From assembly GCA_902563575.1 (NCBI GenBank), contig CACEXV010000004.1:1-64000 (forward strand): DNA of 64,000 bases, given 5' to 3'. This document shows, in pieces, positions 8,695-17,674 of the stretch (position 1 is the stretch's first letter; the number at the start of each line of letters is the position of its first letter). The stretch is from an uncultured Pelagibacteraceae bacterium. GTDB taxonomy: Bacteria > Pseudomonadota > Alphaproteobacteria > Pelagibacterales > Pelagibacteraceae. The notes beneath the pieces were generated by a model, which saw only the letters and a program-made list of their open reading frames with translations, did no database searches and was not told the origin of the DNA. A program made the position numbers and the translations under genes.

Positions 8695-9701
8695 TAAACT
8701 CTTACGTCAGACTTTTTTGGTTTTCTGATTTTACCACTTTTGAAATTAATAGCTGTTTCAAATTCCATAAGACGTTTATAAATAGACCTAAGTTCAGTTA
8801 TTCTAGTCCAATTTTGTAAGAAAAGAGAAAAGCTGCTTTGAACTTCACGAAAGGCAGATGCTGTTTGTATTAAAACTCCCAAGGTCATTGCACCAGTAAA
8901 TAAACCTGGACCCATTAGTAAATAAGGCACAATTATCATCGATTGATTGTACATAATTAACCATAAATCAAAATATCCGTAATGAAGAAATAACCTATGA
9001 TAATTAAATTTGATCCCTGTAAATAATTGTAAAATTGTGGGTGCTTTAACGTAATTTTTTCTATCATCCTCACCATAAACTAACTCTTTTCTAAATGCTG
9101 CTTCTACTTTTTGATTATTGTACTCAAGACCAGGCAATTTAATTCCAACCAGCCAACTAATAGCTAATCCACCTAAGCTAGCAGACAGTGATACCCATAC
9201 TAAAGATCCAGAAATATCTTTAAAAAAAGGTATAACTACATTTGATGATAATCCCCATAGAATTGGTAGAAAAGCAATTAACAGCATTATTGCTCTAACT
9301 ACTTGGAGGCCTAAACTTTCAACTATTTTAGCGAAATTCATACAATCTTCCTGAATTCTTTGAGACGCGCCCTCTACCTTAGCATCTACTGCTCTCCAGT
9401 ATGGCATATATGAAAAAGTCATAGACTCTCTCCATCTAAACGCCCAAACTCTAGTAAAATAATTAGTAATCGTGTAAATGATTACGTAAGGAATAGCTAA
9501 TTTCATAAAAAGAAATATGCCATCATAAAATTCTTTAATGTCTCTTTCGGGAGCTTTTTGTAATAAATCGTAAAATCCTTTATACCATTCGTTAATTTTA
9601 ACATCAATGTATGTTTGGGCTAATAGAGATAATATAATAAATCCAAATCCACCCCAGGACCAAAGCAACCATTTTCTCTCTGTAAAAAAACTACGCCACA
9701 T
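8694..9701 (-). CDS. sbmA: SbmA/BacA-family peptide transporter
   Basis: Inner-membrane proton-driven importer family that takes up antimicrobial peptides and other oligomers in E. coli and is needed for host interaction in rhizobia (BacA). Diagnostic segments are EGASQRIQED at about 110-119 and IKLPGLEYNNQKVEAA followed by KELVYGEDD in the middle, both very close to the family consensus. At 335 residues it is about 70 shorter than E. coli SbmA; the missing part is N-terminal and corresponds to the first membrane segments. It lies three bases downstream of the NDUFS4 gene and upstream of the AEC carrier on the same strand. Confidence 0.9.
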   Translation of the reverse strand: MWRSFFTERKWLLWSWGGFGFIILSLLAQTYIDVKINEWYKGFYDLLQKAPERDIKEFYDGIFLFMKLAIPYVIIYTITNYFTRVWAFRWRESMTFSYMPYWRAVDAKVEGASQRIQEDCMNFAKIVESLGLQVVRAIMLLIAFLPILWGLSSNVVIPFFKDISGSLVWVSLSASLGGLAISWLVGIKLPGLEYNNQKVEAAFRKELVYGEDDRKNYVKAPTILQLFTGIKFNYHRLFLHYGYFDLWLIMYNQSMIIVPYLLMGPGLFTGAMTLGVLIQTASAFREVQSSFSLFLQNWTRITELRSIYKRLMEFETAINFKSGKIRKPKKSDVRV

Positions 9702-9704
9702 AAA

Positions 9705-9986
9705 TTATTTCAAAAAATTGTCTGAATATGATTTTATAATCATTTTTCTTACTTTAGGCTCTATAACTTCATACTTAATACCATTTTTTTTTGCATATTC
9801 TATTGCCTTATCCTTGTTATCAAATTCTAATTTAATTGAAGAAAGAGTATCATTACTGGATTCCCATCCCATTAGTTGATTTGTAAATGTTTGTTTTGTT
9901 TCAAACTCTAATAACCACTTTTTAATCTTACCCCTACCTGATTGAGTGGCGGTTTTTGAAGGTTTATATATTTTAGCTTTTTTCAT
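9705..9986 (-). CDS. NADH dehydrogenase (complex I) accessory subunit, NDUFS4/ETC-complex-I family
   Basis: The 93-residue protein matches the 18 kDa/AQDQ accessory subunit family of alphaproteobacterial and mitochondrial complex I: an N-terminal AKIYKPSKTATQSGRGK segment, then LMGWESSNDT, then KAIEYAKKNGI and a C-terminal SYSDNF. In alphaproteobacteria it is encoded away from the nuo operon, as here. The start codon lies only three bases downstream of the CCA end of tRNA-Pro on the same strand, so there is no room for a separate ribosome binding site after tRNA processing. sbmA follows after three bases. Confidence 0.9.
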   Translation of the reverse strand: MKKAKIYKPSKTATQSGRGKIKKWLLEFETKQTFTNQLMGWESSNDTLSSIKLEFDNKDKAIEYAKKNGIKYEVIEPKVRKMIIKSYSDNFLK

Positions 9987-9989
9987 AAT

Positions 9990-10066
<77 letters not shown>

Positions 10067-10138
10067 ATTGCTGTTTTTATAGGTTAAATATAGCATTTTG
10101 GCAATTGAAAGATACGTGTAATATAAGTAAAGAATAGT

Positions 10139-11320
10139 ATGATCCAGTATATTTCTAAACCATTTAAGTATTTTTTTAGGCTTGAGTCCGCCTCAGGACT
10201 AGTCTTGTTATTTGCGGCAATTATAGCTTTAGCAGTTAGCAATTCAAAATTTGGTTATTTATATTTTGATTACTTAAGTAGTTATTTTACACTTGGATTT
10301 AAGAATTTTGGATTAAAACTATCAATTTTACATTGGATAAATGATGTTCTAATGGCAATTTTCTTCTTCCTTGTCACACTCGAAATTAAAAGAGAGTTAA
10401 TTAAAGGAGAATTATCAAATCCGAAACAAGCTCTTCTTCCAATAATTGGAGCTGTAGGTGGAATGTTGGTCCCTGCTTTAGTTTACATCTTTTTTAATTA
10501 TAATGATAGCGTAAGACTTAATGGTTGGGCAATACCGTCTGCAACAGATATAGCTTTTTCGCTTGGTGTTTTGTCTTTATTGGGAAAAAGAGTTCCGGTT
10601 TCTTTAAAAGTCTTTTTAACGGCTTTAGCAATTATTGATGATTTGGGGGCGATTATAATTATTGCTTTTTTTTATTCCGGTAATATTCAAATTAATTATC
10701 TTATATTAATGTTTTTTGCATTTTTAGTTCTATTCATTATGAATAGATTTAATGTAAAGTATTTTATATTTTATCTTCTAGTGGGACTTCTTTTATGGGA
10801 TTTTACTCATCAGTCAGGGATACATGCTACAATAGCAGGCGTGCTACTTGCTTTAACAATTCCACACAATATTAAAAATGAGAAGAAATCTATGTTGTTA
10901 AAAGTTGAGCATGCAATTTCACCATACGTAGCTTTTGGAATAATGCCGATATTTGCTTTCGCAAATGCTGGTGTATCTTTAGATGGGCTAAGTCTTTCAA
11001 TTCTTTTAGAACCAGTACCATTAGGAATAGTATGTGGTCTTTTCTTTGGTAAACAAATAGGAGTATTCATATTTGGTTATTTATCAATTAAATTCAAAAT
11101 TGCAGAAATCCCCAATAATGCAAACTGGACATCATTTTATGCTGTTTCAATATTAACTGGAATAGGATTTACAATGAGTTTATTTGTTGGAAATTTAGCA
11201 TTTGTTAATAATATGGAATATATGGATGGTGTAAAAATTGGTGTATTAGTTGGATCACTGCTTTCTACACTTGCAGGATATTTTTTACTTTTAGCCTCAC
11301 CAAAACATGCTTCCAAATAA
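10139..11320 (+). CDS. nhaA: Na+/H+ antiporter NhaA
   Basis: Secondary antiporter exporting sodium in exchange for protons across the inner membrane. The 393-residue protein has the NhaA landmarks: ATDIAFSLG with Asp137 and LAIIDDLGAI with the Asp167/Asp168 pair, equivalent to Asp133, Asp163 and Asp164 of E. coli NhaA, plus WINDVLMAIFFFLVTLEIKR around residue 66-85 (shown as INDVLM and LEIKREL). Length and about twelve membrane segments fit. Sodium export fits a marine cell. The 3' end overlaps the NifU-like gene by 14 bases. Confidence 0.96.
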   Translation: MIQYISKPFKYFFRLESASGLVLLFAAIIALAVSNSKFGYLYFDYLSSYFTLGFKNFGLKLSILHWINDVLMAIFFFLVTLEIKRELIKGELSNPKQALLPIIGAVGGMLVPALVYIFFNYNDSVRLNGWAIPSATDIAFSLGVLSLLGKRVPVSLKVFLTALAIIDDLGAIIIIAFFYSGNIQINYLILMFFAFLVLFIMNRFNVKYFIFYLLVGLLLWDFTHQSGIHATIAGVLLALTIPHNIKNEKKSMLLKVEHAISPYVAFGIMPIFAFANAGVSLDGLSLSILLEPVPLGIVCGLFFGKQIGVFIFGYLSIKFKIAEIPNNANWTSFYAVSILTGIGFTMSLFVGNLAFVNNMEYMDGVKIGVLVGSLLSTLAGYFLLLASPKHASK

Positions 11321-11705
11321 TTTATTAAAATTAGCAAACAATACAAAATATTATGGATTGAGAAATATCTTTACCCATAAAGCTAAACTTAAAAATAGTA
11401 AGTGTGGCGACAAAATAACTCTAGAAATAGTCGTAAATGATAATAAAGTAACTTCTATGCGTTATGAAAGTGAGTCATGTATATATTGTCAAATTTCAGC
11501 AAATCTTTTGGCCGATCAAATAAATATTATTAATAAAGATAATTTTATGAAAATATATGATATTTTAAAATCTAGTTTCTCTCAAGACAAAGCTTTAGGT
11601 AAAGATTTAAAAAAATTTAGCGTGCTTTATAACGTTAAAAACTCTAAGAGATCTGAATGTATAATGTTGCCACTAAATGCCTTAAGAAAAATTTTAGAAA
11701 GATAA
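11307..11705 (+). CDS. NifU/SufU-like iron-sulfur cluster scaffold protein
   Basis: The 132-residue protein has the NifU N-terminal (IscU-like) fold pattern: KCGD with Cys33 and Asp35, SCIYCQISANLL with Cys58 and Cys61, and RSECIMLP with Cys118, that is, the three cluster/zinc cysteines plus the Asp of the SufU group. It therefore probably receives persulfide sulfur and builds Fe-S clusters for the SUF system. The start overlaps the nhaA end, and the last codons overlap the ATG of the glutathione peroxidase gene (TAATG), so the three genes look co-transcribed. Confidence 0.82.
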   Translation: MLPNNLLKLANNTKYYGLRNIFTHKAKLKNSKCGDKITLEIVVNDNKVTSMRYESESCIYCQISANLLADQINIINKDNFMKIYDILKSSFSQDKALGKDLKKFSVLYNVKNSKRSECIMLPLNALRKILER

Positions 11706-12247
11706 TGATCAAGAGATTATTATTTATTATTATGTTTTTGGGATTATTTAACAATTTGTTTGCAAAATATGATGAGCTAGCTTACTCACATACTTTTAAT
11801 TCTATTAGTAATGAGAAAATAAACCTAATGGATTATAAGAAAAAAGTTATTGTAGTGGTAAATGTTGCAAGTAGGTGTGGATACACACCACAATATAAAG
11901 ATCTTCAAACACTATCTGATAAATATAAAGAAAACTTGGTTGTAATTGGCATTCCTTCAAATAATTTTAAACAAGAGCCGGGGTCTAATAAAGAAATCAA
12001 GGATTTTTGTGAAACTAATTTTGGAATTACTTTTCCAATTACTGAAAAATTAGATGTTTTGGGTAGTAACGCTCACCCATTTTACAAATGGGCTAAAAAA
12101 AACCATGGCATTGGGGCTATACCAAAATGGAATTTTCATAAAATTGTAATAGGAAAAAATGGAAAAATTTTAGATACTTTTGCTTCTTTTACTAAGCCTA
12201 GTTCTAGAAAATTTATTGATTTAATAGAAAGAGAAATCAAAAATTAA
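11705..12247 (+). CDS. Glutathione peroxidase, probably exported
   Basis: Thiol peroxidase of the GPx/BtuE family. From ATG 11705 the protein has 180 residues, and the first 20 (MIKRLLFIIMFLGLFNNLFA) form a signal peptide ending in LFA. The catalytic tetrad is present: Cys58 in ASRCGYTPQ, Gln90 in NNFKQEPGS, and Trp142-Asn143 in PKWNFHK. An upstream ATG at 11657 in the same frame would add 16 polar residues from within the NifU-like gene and destroy the signal peptide, so the later start is chosen. The 3' end overlaps the convergent MBL gene by 11 bases. Confidence 0.92.
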   Translation: MIKRLLFIIMFLGLFNNLFAKYDELAYSHTFNSISNEKINLMDYKKKVIVVVNVASRCGYTPQYKDLQTLSDKYKENLVVIGIPSNNFKQEPGSNKEIKDFCETNFGITFPITEKLDVLGSNAHPFYKWAKKNHGIGAIPKWNFHKIVIGKNGKILDTFASFTKPSSRKFIDLIEREIKN

Positions 12248-13007
12248 TCTTCATCCCATCAAATGCAGGTACAACATTTTTAGGTAGTTTTTTTTTGAGT
12301 TGAGTATAATCCATATCAACGTGCAAATTTGTTAATATTGATTTTTTTGGTTTTAGAAATTTTATAATTTCCATTGTTTCATCAAAGCTAGAATGCGTAT
12401 ACCATTTTTGATATTTGAAACAGTCAACTATAAGATAATTTAAATTTTTTAGTAAATCTAAGGATTTATTTGGTATTGATTTAAAATCAGAAATATAAGC
12501 AACTTTATCAAACAAATAACCTCTCGTTTTCACTAATCCATGTTCAACTTTAAAAGCGGTAATTTTAAATTTAGCATCGTTTTTCTTTATGCTAATAACA
12601 TCCTTGGTACTTTTAAAATACATAATTTTTGGATAGTATTTTGAATTCTTAAATAACCAAGGATAAGATTTTTTTAAAACTCTTTTTGTCTGTGAATTAC
12701 AATATAGGGGGATAGTATTTTTATTGCTCATAAATATTCCTCTAAATTCGAATATACCTGCAATTTGATCAGCATGTTCATGTGTGTAAAATATCCCATC
12801 TGCGCTTTTAATCTTATTTTTTATCATTTGTTGCCTTATGTCAGGGGATGTATCGATAAATAAAGACAACGGACCGTAATGAATGTGTAATGAACAACGA
12901 GTTCTAATATTCCTAGGGTCATTCTTTTTACATTTACCCCAATTCTGATTAATCCACGGAGAACCTAATGAACTTCCACATCCAAGAATAGTAAATTTTT
13001 TTTTCAA
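12237..13007 (-). CDS. MBL-fold metallohydrolase, PhnP-like
   Basis: Metallo-beta-lactamase-fold phosphodiesterase-like protein of the type that usually follows tatD in alphaproteobacteria. It opens with FTILGCGSSLGSP, has two cysteines (CKKNDPRNIRTRC) and VDTSPD-like IDTSPDIRQQ, then the metal motif THEHADQ at 75-81. The canonical HxHxDH motif has Gln81 in place of the last His, so metal site 2 may be altered. Further ligands VEHG and DTSFDE-like SSFDE lie downstream. The substrate is unknown; PhnP cleaves cyclic ribose phosphodiesters. It is the last gene of a run of five tightly spaced minus-strand genes. Confidence 0.82.
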   Translation of the reverse strand: MKKKFTILGCGSSLGSPWINQNWGKCKKNDPRNIRTRCSLHIHYGPLSLFIDTSPDIRQQMIKNKIKSADGIFYTHEHADQIAGIFEFRGIFMSNKNTIPLYCNSQTKRVLKKSYPWLFKNSKYYPKIMYFKSTKDVISIKKNDAKFKITAFKVEHGLVKTRGYLFDKVAYISDFKSIPNKSLDLLKNLNYLIVDCFKYQKWYTHSSFDETMEIIKFLKPKKSILTNLHVDMDYTQLKKKLPKNVVPAFDGMKINF

Positions 13008-13008
13008 A

Positions 13009-15141
13009 TTATTTTTTGTTCCATAAATATTTTTTCTTTAAAGGAAGATCTAGTGTTTTCTTCAAAATGAAATCTGCCACTAATGTTGAATTAAAATATT
13101 TTAAATATTTCGCTTTACCTTTTCTTCCAATATTTTTTCGCATTTTTTCATCTAAGGAAATTCTTTTAATTTTTTCTGACAAATCGTTAATATTTCTATA
13201 AAATACCATCTCATCATTTTCAAAGAAATCTCTGTAGAATGTTTTATCATCGATTAAAGTTACTAACCCATTTCCTATAATTTGTGTGATTCTATCACTA
13301 CTATAATACTTTATAGGCTCCCCTCTACTTAAATTTAAACCCATTTTCGAATTAGAAATAGTTTTAAAATAATGATCAGCCCAAATTGGTTGAATTTTAT
13401 TTACACCATACAAATCAAATTTTACGTTTTTTGTTATTGATATTAATTTATTTATGAAATTTGATCTTTCATCAAATTTACCAGTTTTTAAAACTCCTCT
13501 ATGAACTCCATGACTTAAAGCAAAAAAAACGTCCATGTTACAATCTTTTTTATAATTCTCTAATGTTTCTAATGAAGGATCTGCCGGATTTGGAATAAAA
13601 TAATTTTGTTTATTTTTCGGTAAAAAATTCAATGCGTCTGGACTTGTGGTTAAAAAATTAGCCTCAATGAAATCAGACTTATCTAAAATTCTATTCTTAT
13701 TTTTTTCGTAGTCAGGACCGTTTTTATTTAATGGATCCAGAAACCATTGAGAAATTCTTAAATTGGGATAATCATCCTTTAACTCCCCTAAAGTCTCTGA
13801 TTTAATTGAGTCAGCGTGCCCGAGAATAATTAAATCTGGTTTAAAATTATAGCAAGTCTTCTTTAATTTGTTATTAAGTGCTTTAGATCCGTTGAAATCT
13901 TTATAATTTTTATAGTATCTTTGAATATCTCTGTCACTAAATTCAAGAATACTATGGCCCAATCTTACAAATCCATTATTAATTCGTCTTCCTGTGTTAA
14001 AGTATAATCTACCATCGTATCTTTCATTAAAATTTGTAACATGCAATATTCTTAAATTTTGATTAGTTTTTCTTGTTGAAATAAGATTATTAAAACCAAG
14101 CTTTTCATCTCTATAATTATCAATGATTTTAGAAACAAATTCATTCGTCAAATAAAAATTTCTTAATGATAATTTTTGATAATTTAATCGTAATTGATTA
14201 TCTTTAATTAAAGTACTAATCTCTTTTTGTAATTCTTTGATAGTTAATTTCTTTAAAATTACTCCATTAGTAATCGTTTCAGGTAAACCTCCCCTATCAC
14301 TAATTATGACAGCACATCCAGATGAAGATGCCTCTAAACTTGTTCTTCCAAATGGTTCGTCCCATCTTGAACATACGACAGCTATACTGCTTTTTTTATA
14401 AATACTAAGAACTTTTTCATGATTAATGAAACCATAGTTTTTTATATTTTTGTGTTCAAAAAATAATCTATCTCTTCTCTCATCACCAATGATATTAGCG
14501 CTCCAGTCTTTATGCTTATTTAGAACTCTAATTACAGCAGGACCAAAAATATCATATCCCTTAGATTTATTTAATTTTCCAACAAATGTTATTTCTTTCT
14601 TTTTATTTAATAAATTAACTTTTTGTTTTTTTGCCGATTGAAAAACAACACCTAATTTTTCACTATTAATAAATTTATCATGCATGCCTTCAAGAAATCT
14701 TTTTTTAGACCAATTGCTATTAAAAAGTATTTTAAAACAATTTTTTAATAAGTATTTTCTTGAACTAATACTTTTAGACCCGTTCATTGTTAATGGATCA
14801 TTATGAAAATATAATACGAAATTTCTGTGATCTAAATTTTCAACTAATTCTTCAAGATAATTAGGTCTATTATGTATTTCAATGAGATCGGAAGGATTTT
14901 TTTTTTCAAGTTTTAGAAATTCACTTACGTATACTCTACTTTTGCTTTGAAATCTAATTTTTGATAGAGGAATATTGAAATATTTAAGATTAAATTTTTT
15001 TTTTAAATCTGTGTTTCCATAAATTGTAATATTTTTACGATATTTACTTAATTTAACTGTGTCTCTAACAAAAAGTGATACAGCTCCAGGATATATTGGT
15101 GAAAAATTTTCTTTATATGGTAAAAGTATTGAAATCTTCAT
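13009..15141 (-). CDS. Two-domain glycosyltransferase (GT4 fused to a CgeB-like glycosyltransferase)
   Basis: The 710-residue protein carries two GT-B-type units. The first (1-345) is a GT4: an N-terminal PGAVSLFVRDT segment, LYFHNDPL near 110, FVGKLNKSKGYD near 187, and the EX7E motif EPFGRTSLE at 262-270 followed by GGLPE. A low-complexity linker leads to a second unit from about 365 (LRILHVTNFNERYDG), with IPNPADPS and a C-terminal IGNGLVTLIDD segment that resembles CgeB/DUF3880-type glycosyltransferases. It probably makes surface polysaccharide or glycolipid. It lies one base upstream of the MBL gene and shares one base with the GIY-YIG gene. Confidence 0.82.
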   Translation of the reverse strand: MKISILLPYKENFSPIYPGAVSLFVRDTVKLSKYRKNITIYGNTDLKKKFNLKYFNIPLSKIRFQSKSRVYVSEFLKLEKKNPSDLIEIHNRPNYLEELVENLDHRNFVLYFHNDPLTMNGSKSISSRKYLLKNCFKILFNSNWSKKRFLEGMHDKFINSEKLGVVFQSAKKQKVNLLNKKKEITFVGKLNKSKGYDIFGPAVIRVLNKHKDWSANIIGDERRDRLFFEHKNIKNYGFINHEKVLSIYKKSSIAVVCSRWDEPFGRTSLEASSSGCAVIISDRGGLPETITNGVILKKLTIKELQKEISTLIKDNQLRLNYQKLSLRNFYLTNEFVSKIIDNYRDEKLGFNNLISTRKTNQNLRILHVTNFNERYDGRLYFNTGRRINNGFVRLGHSILEFSDRDIQRYYKNYKDFNGSKALNNKLKKTCYNFKPDLIILGHADSIKSETLGELKDDYPNLRISQWFLDPLNKNGPDYEKNKNRILDKSDFIEANFLTTSPDALNFLPKNKQNYFIPNPADPSLETLENYKKDCNMDVFFALSHGVHRGVLKTGKFDERSNFINKLISITKNVKFDLYGVNKIQPIWADHYFKTISNSKMGLNLSRGEPIKYYSSDRITQIIGNGLVTLIDDKTFYRDFFENDEMVFYRNINDLSEKIKRISLDEKMRKNIGRKGKAKYLKYFNSTLVADFILKKTLDLPLKKKYLWNKK

Positions 15142-15383
15142 CAGTAGTTGTTTTTAATAAAATTTCTAAGTTTTCTATTTTTTTTAATATAATTCTCTCG
15201 AGATATAGCTTTGGCTTTGTTTTCAATATGCTCGCTATAAATAAGCTTCCATTTTCTACCTCTTGTAAATTTAGCCCCTTTTCCAAAGTTGTGTAATTTA
15301 ATTCTATTTTCTAAATTTTTTGTATATCCAACATAAGTTGTATTACTTGATTTTTCTTTGAGCATATAAACAAAATAGCTCAT
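15141..15383 (-). CDS. GIY-YIG domain protein (UPF0213 / YhbQ-like)
   Basis: The 80-residue protein consists of a single GIY-YIG nuclease domain: YVYMLK-like FVYMLKEKSSNTTYVGYT at the N-terminus (given here as VYMLK and TYVGYT), Arg27 in the NRIKLHN segment, and Glu63 in SRENYIKK as the metal-binding residue. Stand-alone small GIY-YIG proteins of this group are widespread and their cellular role is uncertain (possible DNA nicking activity). Its last base is shared with the glycosyltransferase start, and it starts five bases after the aldolase gene. Confidence 0.85.
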   Translation of the reverse strand: MSYFVYMLKEKSSNTTYVGYTKNLENRIKLHNFGKGAKFTRGRKWKLIYSEHIENKAKAISRENYIKKNRKLRNFIKNNY

Positions 15384-15387
15384 CTAA

Positions 15388-16179
15388 TTAATAGCCTTTA
15401 GTCTCTTCCTTTTTTTTAATATTCTTCATTTTTTCAACCGAAGTCTTTGCACCAGCACTCATAAATCTTTGGTCAGATCCTACAGTAACTAAATTGAAGC
15501 CTCTATCTAACATTTTTTGCGCGTATTCAGCGCTCATATTATGAATTCCTGCATAGATATTATTCTTTTTCGCATGATCTAAAATATTCATTATTTCTTT
15601 AAAAACTTTACTGTCTGTGGGTTTATCAAAGCTAGGTGTTTCACCTATAGCTAAACTTAAATCTGCCGGACCAATGTAAATTCCATCCAAACCTGGTGTT
15701 GTCATTATTTGATCTAGGTTGTCCAAAGCTTCTCTGGTCTCTATCATAGCTAGTTTAACGATCTCATCATTTGCATGTTTTCCATAATCTTGACCGCCAT
15801 ATAATAATCCTCTAATTGGACCAAAACTTCGATATCCTTGAGGTGGATATAAACAGGCACCAACAAAATTTTCAGCTTCTTTTCTATTACTTACCATAGG
15901 ACAAATTATACCATATGCTCCCGCATCTAATATCTTCATTATCTGTCCAGCCTCATTCCAGTTTACTCTGGCCATAGGGATAACATCCGTTGTTGAAATT
16001 GCTTGTAGCATGCTTAGGGCATTAGGATAGTCAACAACTCCATGTTGCATATCTATTGTAATGGAGTCCCAGCCCTGTTTAGACATAACTTCAGCAGAAA
16101 AGCCACTTGGTATTTGCAACCACCCATTAATTACCGGTATTCCTTCTTTAAAATTTTTTTTTATTTTATTTATTCTCAT
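15388..16179 (-). CDS. HpcH/HpaI-family 2-oxo acid aldolase
   Basis: Class II (divalent-metal) aldolase of the family including HpaI, GarL and RhmA, which split 2-oxo-3-deoxy acids into pyruvate and an aldehyde. The 263-residue protein has the key residues at family positions: DMQHG with His46, MARVNW with Arg71, MIETREAL with metal ligand Glu147, and GPADLSLA with metal ligand Asp173. GAYGIICPMV is also conserved. Its start overlaps the stop of the aldehyde dehydrogenase gene and both are divergent from iolD, so it may process a sugar-acid intermediate from the inositol cluster. The substrate is not known. Confidence 0.85.
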   Translation of the reverse strand: MRINKIKKNFKEGIPVINGWLQIPSGFSAEVMSKQGWDSITIDMQHGVVDYPNALSMLQAISTTDVIPMARVNWNEAGQIMKILDAGAYGIICPMVSNRKEAENFVGACLYPPQGYRSFGPIRGLLYGGQDYGKHANDEIVKLAMIETREALDNLDQIMTTPGLDGIYIGPADLSLAIGETPSFDKPTDSKVFKEIMNILDHAKKNNIYAGIHNMSAEYAQKMLDRGFNLVTVGSDQRFMSAGAKTSVEKMKNIKKKEETKGY

Positions 16180-17624
16180 TAATCGTAATGTATGCCCATA
16201 TGGGTATATTTAATATTGAGATAATCCTTAATAGCCATTGAGCCGCCTTCTCTTCCATATCCAGTTTGTTTTATTCCACCGAAAGGTGCTTCCGCTACTG
16301 CTACTACAGGGGTGTTAACAGCTACTGTTCCTGTTTCCATTAATTCAGAGGCTTTATTGGCTTTTTCCATATCATTAGTGTAAATATAACTTGCTAAACC
16401 TAATTCATTATTATTTGATCTCTCTACAACTTCATCAAATTTTTTGAATGTTAAAATGGGAACTAAAGGACCGAAAGGCTCTTGTTTTGTAATTGTGAAA
16501 TCATCTTTAATATTGTCAAAAACAGTTGGCTCATAGTAGTATCCTTTATTAAATCCAGATGGTCTTTTACCCCCAGAGAGTATTCTTCCACCCTCTTTTT
16601 TTGTTGTCTCAACAAGTAGTTCAATCTCTTCAAGTCTTTTCTTAGTAGTTAATGGTCCAAGGTTTACATCCTTTTCCATTCCATTACCAATCTTAAGTTT
16701 TTTAGTCTTTTCTACCATTAATTTAGCAAATTGGTCCTTTTTGCTTTCATGAATATAAAATCGACCTGGAGAAATACAAACTTGTCCGTTATTTCTAAAC
16801 TTAGCCGTAATTGCCATATCTGTTACTTTGTTAATGTCGACATCATCAAATACTATGAATGGCGAATGTCCACTTAATTCCATTGTTACTCTTTGAACTT
16901 TATCTGCTGCTTTCTTCAAAATCAATTTACCTACCCTTGTTGAACCTGTAATTGATACTTTTTTTATTACGTCAGATGATAATAGTTGGTCAGAAATGAA
17001 AGCCGGATCACCAGATAATAAATTTATAACGCCTGGTGGAACACCAGCTTCTTTACAAATGTTTACTAATTCCATAACACTTCCAGGAGTAATAACATCA
17101 GGTTTAACTATAACAGAACAGCCCGCGGCTAATGCTGTTGAAATTTTTCTTGATGCCAAGATAATTGGGAAATTCCACGGAACCAATGCTGCAACTACAC
17201 CTACAGGTTGGTAATAAACGTGTATTCTTGTGTTTGGAAATCTACTTTGTAAAGTCTCACCGTATATTCTCTTAGTTTCTTCTGAGTTCCATTCAAAAAT
17301 ATCTGCAGCGCCACCTATTTCCCCAGCAGCTTCTGCTAAAGGTTTACCAACTTCAAGTGTAAGCCATTTCGCCAATACGTCAGTTTTTTTTCTTAACAAT
17401 TCAGATATTTTTCTAATAATTTTTGATCTTTCCCATGGAGAAGTATTCTTCCATATTTCTAGACCATTTTCTGCAGATTTAAGTGCAAGCTGAATATCTT
17501 CGCTAGATGCTTTTGAAGCCGACCCAATAATTTCCTCATTAGCTGGATTTACAACTTCGTAAGTTTCACCTTTTGATGACTTTTTCCACTCTCCATTTAT
17601 GAATTGACCAAATTTTTCGTACAT
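16179..17624 (-). CDS. NAD(P)-dependent aldehyde dehydrogenase (succinate-semialdehyde dehydrogenase-like)
   Basis: Oxidises an aldehyde to the acid. The 481-residue protein has all ALDH landmarks: PWNFP with oxyanion Asn151, KPD with Lys174, GSTRVGK as the Rossmann loop near 227, MELSGHSP with general base Glu249, and NNGQVC with nucleophile Cys283. QEPFGP and the C-terminal PFGG(I)KQTGYGREGG are typical of the SSADH / alpha-ketoglutaric-semialdehyde dehydrogenase branch. It is not a CoA-acylating methylmalonate-semialdehyde dehydrogenase (IolA) by these motifs. It is the first gene of the minus-strand unit and divergent from iolD with a 50-base spacer. Confidence 0.9.
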   Translation of the reverse strand: MYEKFGQFINGEWKKSSKGETYEVVNPANEEIIGSASKASSEDIQLALKSAENGLEIWKNTSPWERSKIIRKISELLRKKTDVLAKWLTLEVGKPLAEAAGEIGGAADIFEWNSEETKRIYGETLQSRFPNTRIHVYYQPVGVVAALVPWNFPIILASRKISTALAAGCSVIVKPDVITPGSVMELVNICKEAGVPPGVINLLSGDPAFISDQLLSSDVIKKVSITGSTRVGKLILKKAADKVQRVTMELSGHSPFIVFDDVDINKVTDMAITAKFRNNGQVCISPGRFYIHESKKDQFAKLMVEKTKKLKIGNGMEKDVNLGPLTTKKRLEEIELLVETTKKEGGRILSGGKRPSGFNKGYYYEPTVFDNIKDDFTITKQEPFGPLVPILTFKKFDEVVERSNNNELGLASYIYTNDMEKANKASELMETGTVAVNTPVVAVAEAPFGGIKQTGYGREGGSMAIKDYLNIKYTHMGIHYD

Positions 17625-17662
17625 AATTTATTTATTGAAAATAAAGATATATTTAATTAGGT

Positions 17663-17668
17663 TATAAT
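17663..17668 (+). promoter_or_regulatory. Consensus -10 element directly before iolD
   Basis: TATAAT at 17663-17668 lies six bases before the ATG of iolD. A transcript from it would begin at or within a base or two of the start codon, giving a leaderless message. No Shine-Dalgarno-like sequence is seen before this ATG. A TTGAAA at 17635-17640 is 22 bases away, longer than a normal spacer, so the -35 is not established. Confidence 0.45.
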
Positions 17669-17674
17669 GAATTT

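Noticed and set aside
16179..17624. IolA (CoA-acylating methylmalonate-semialdehyde dehydrogenase)
   Set aside because: Active-site and C-terminal motifs fit the SSADH/KGSADH branch.
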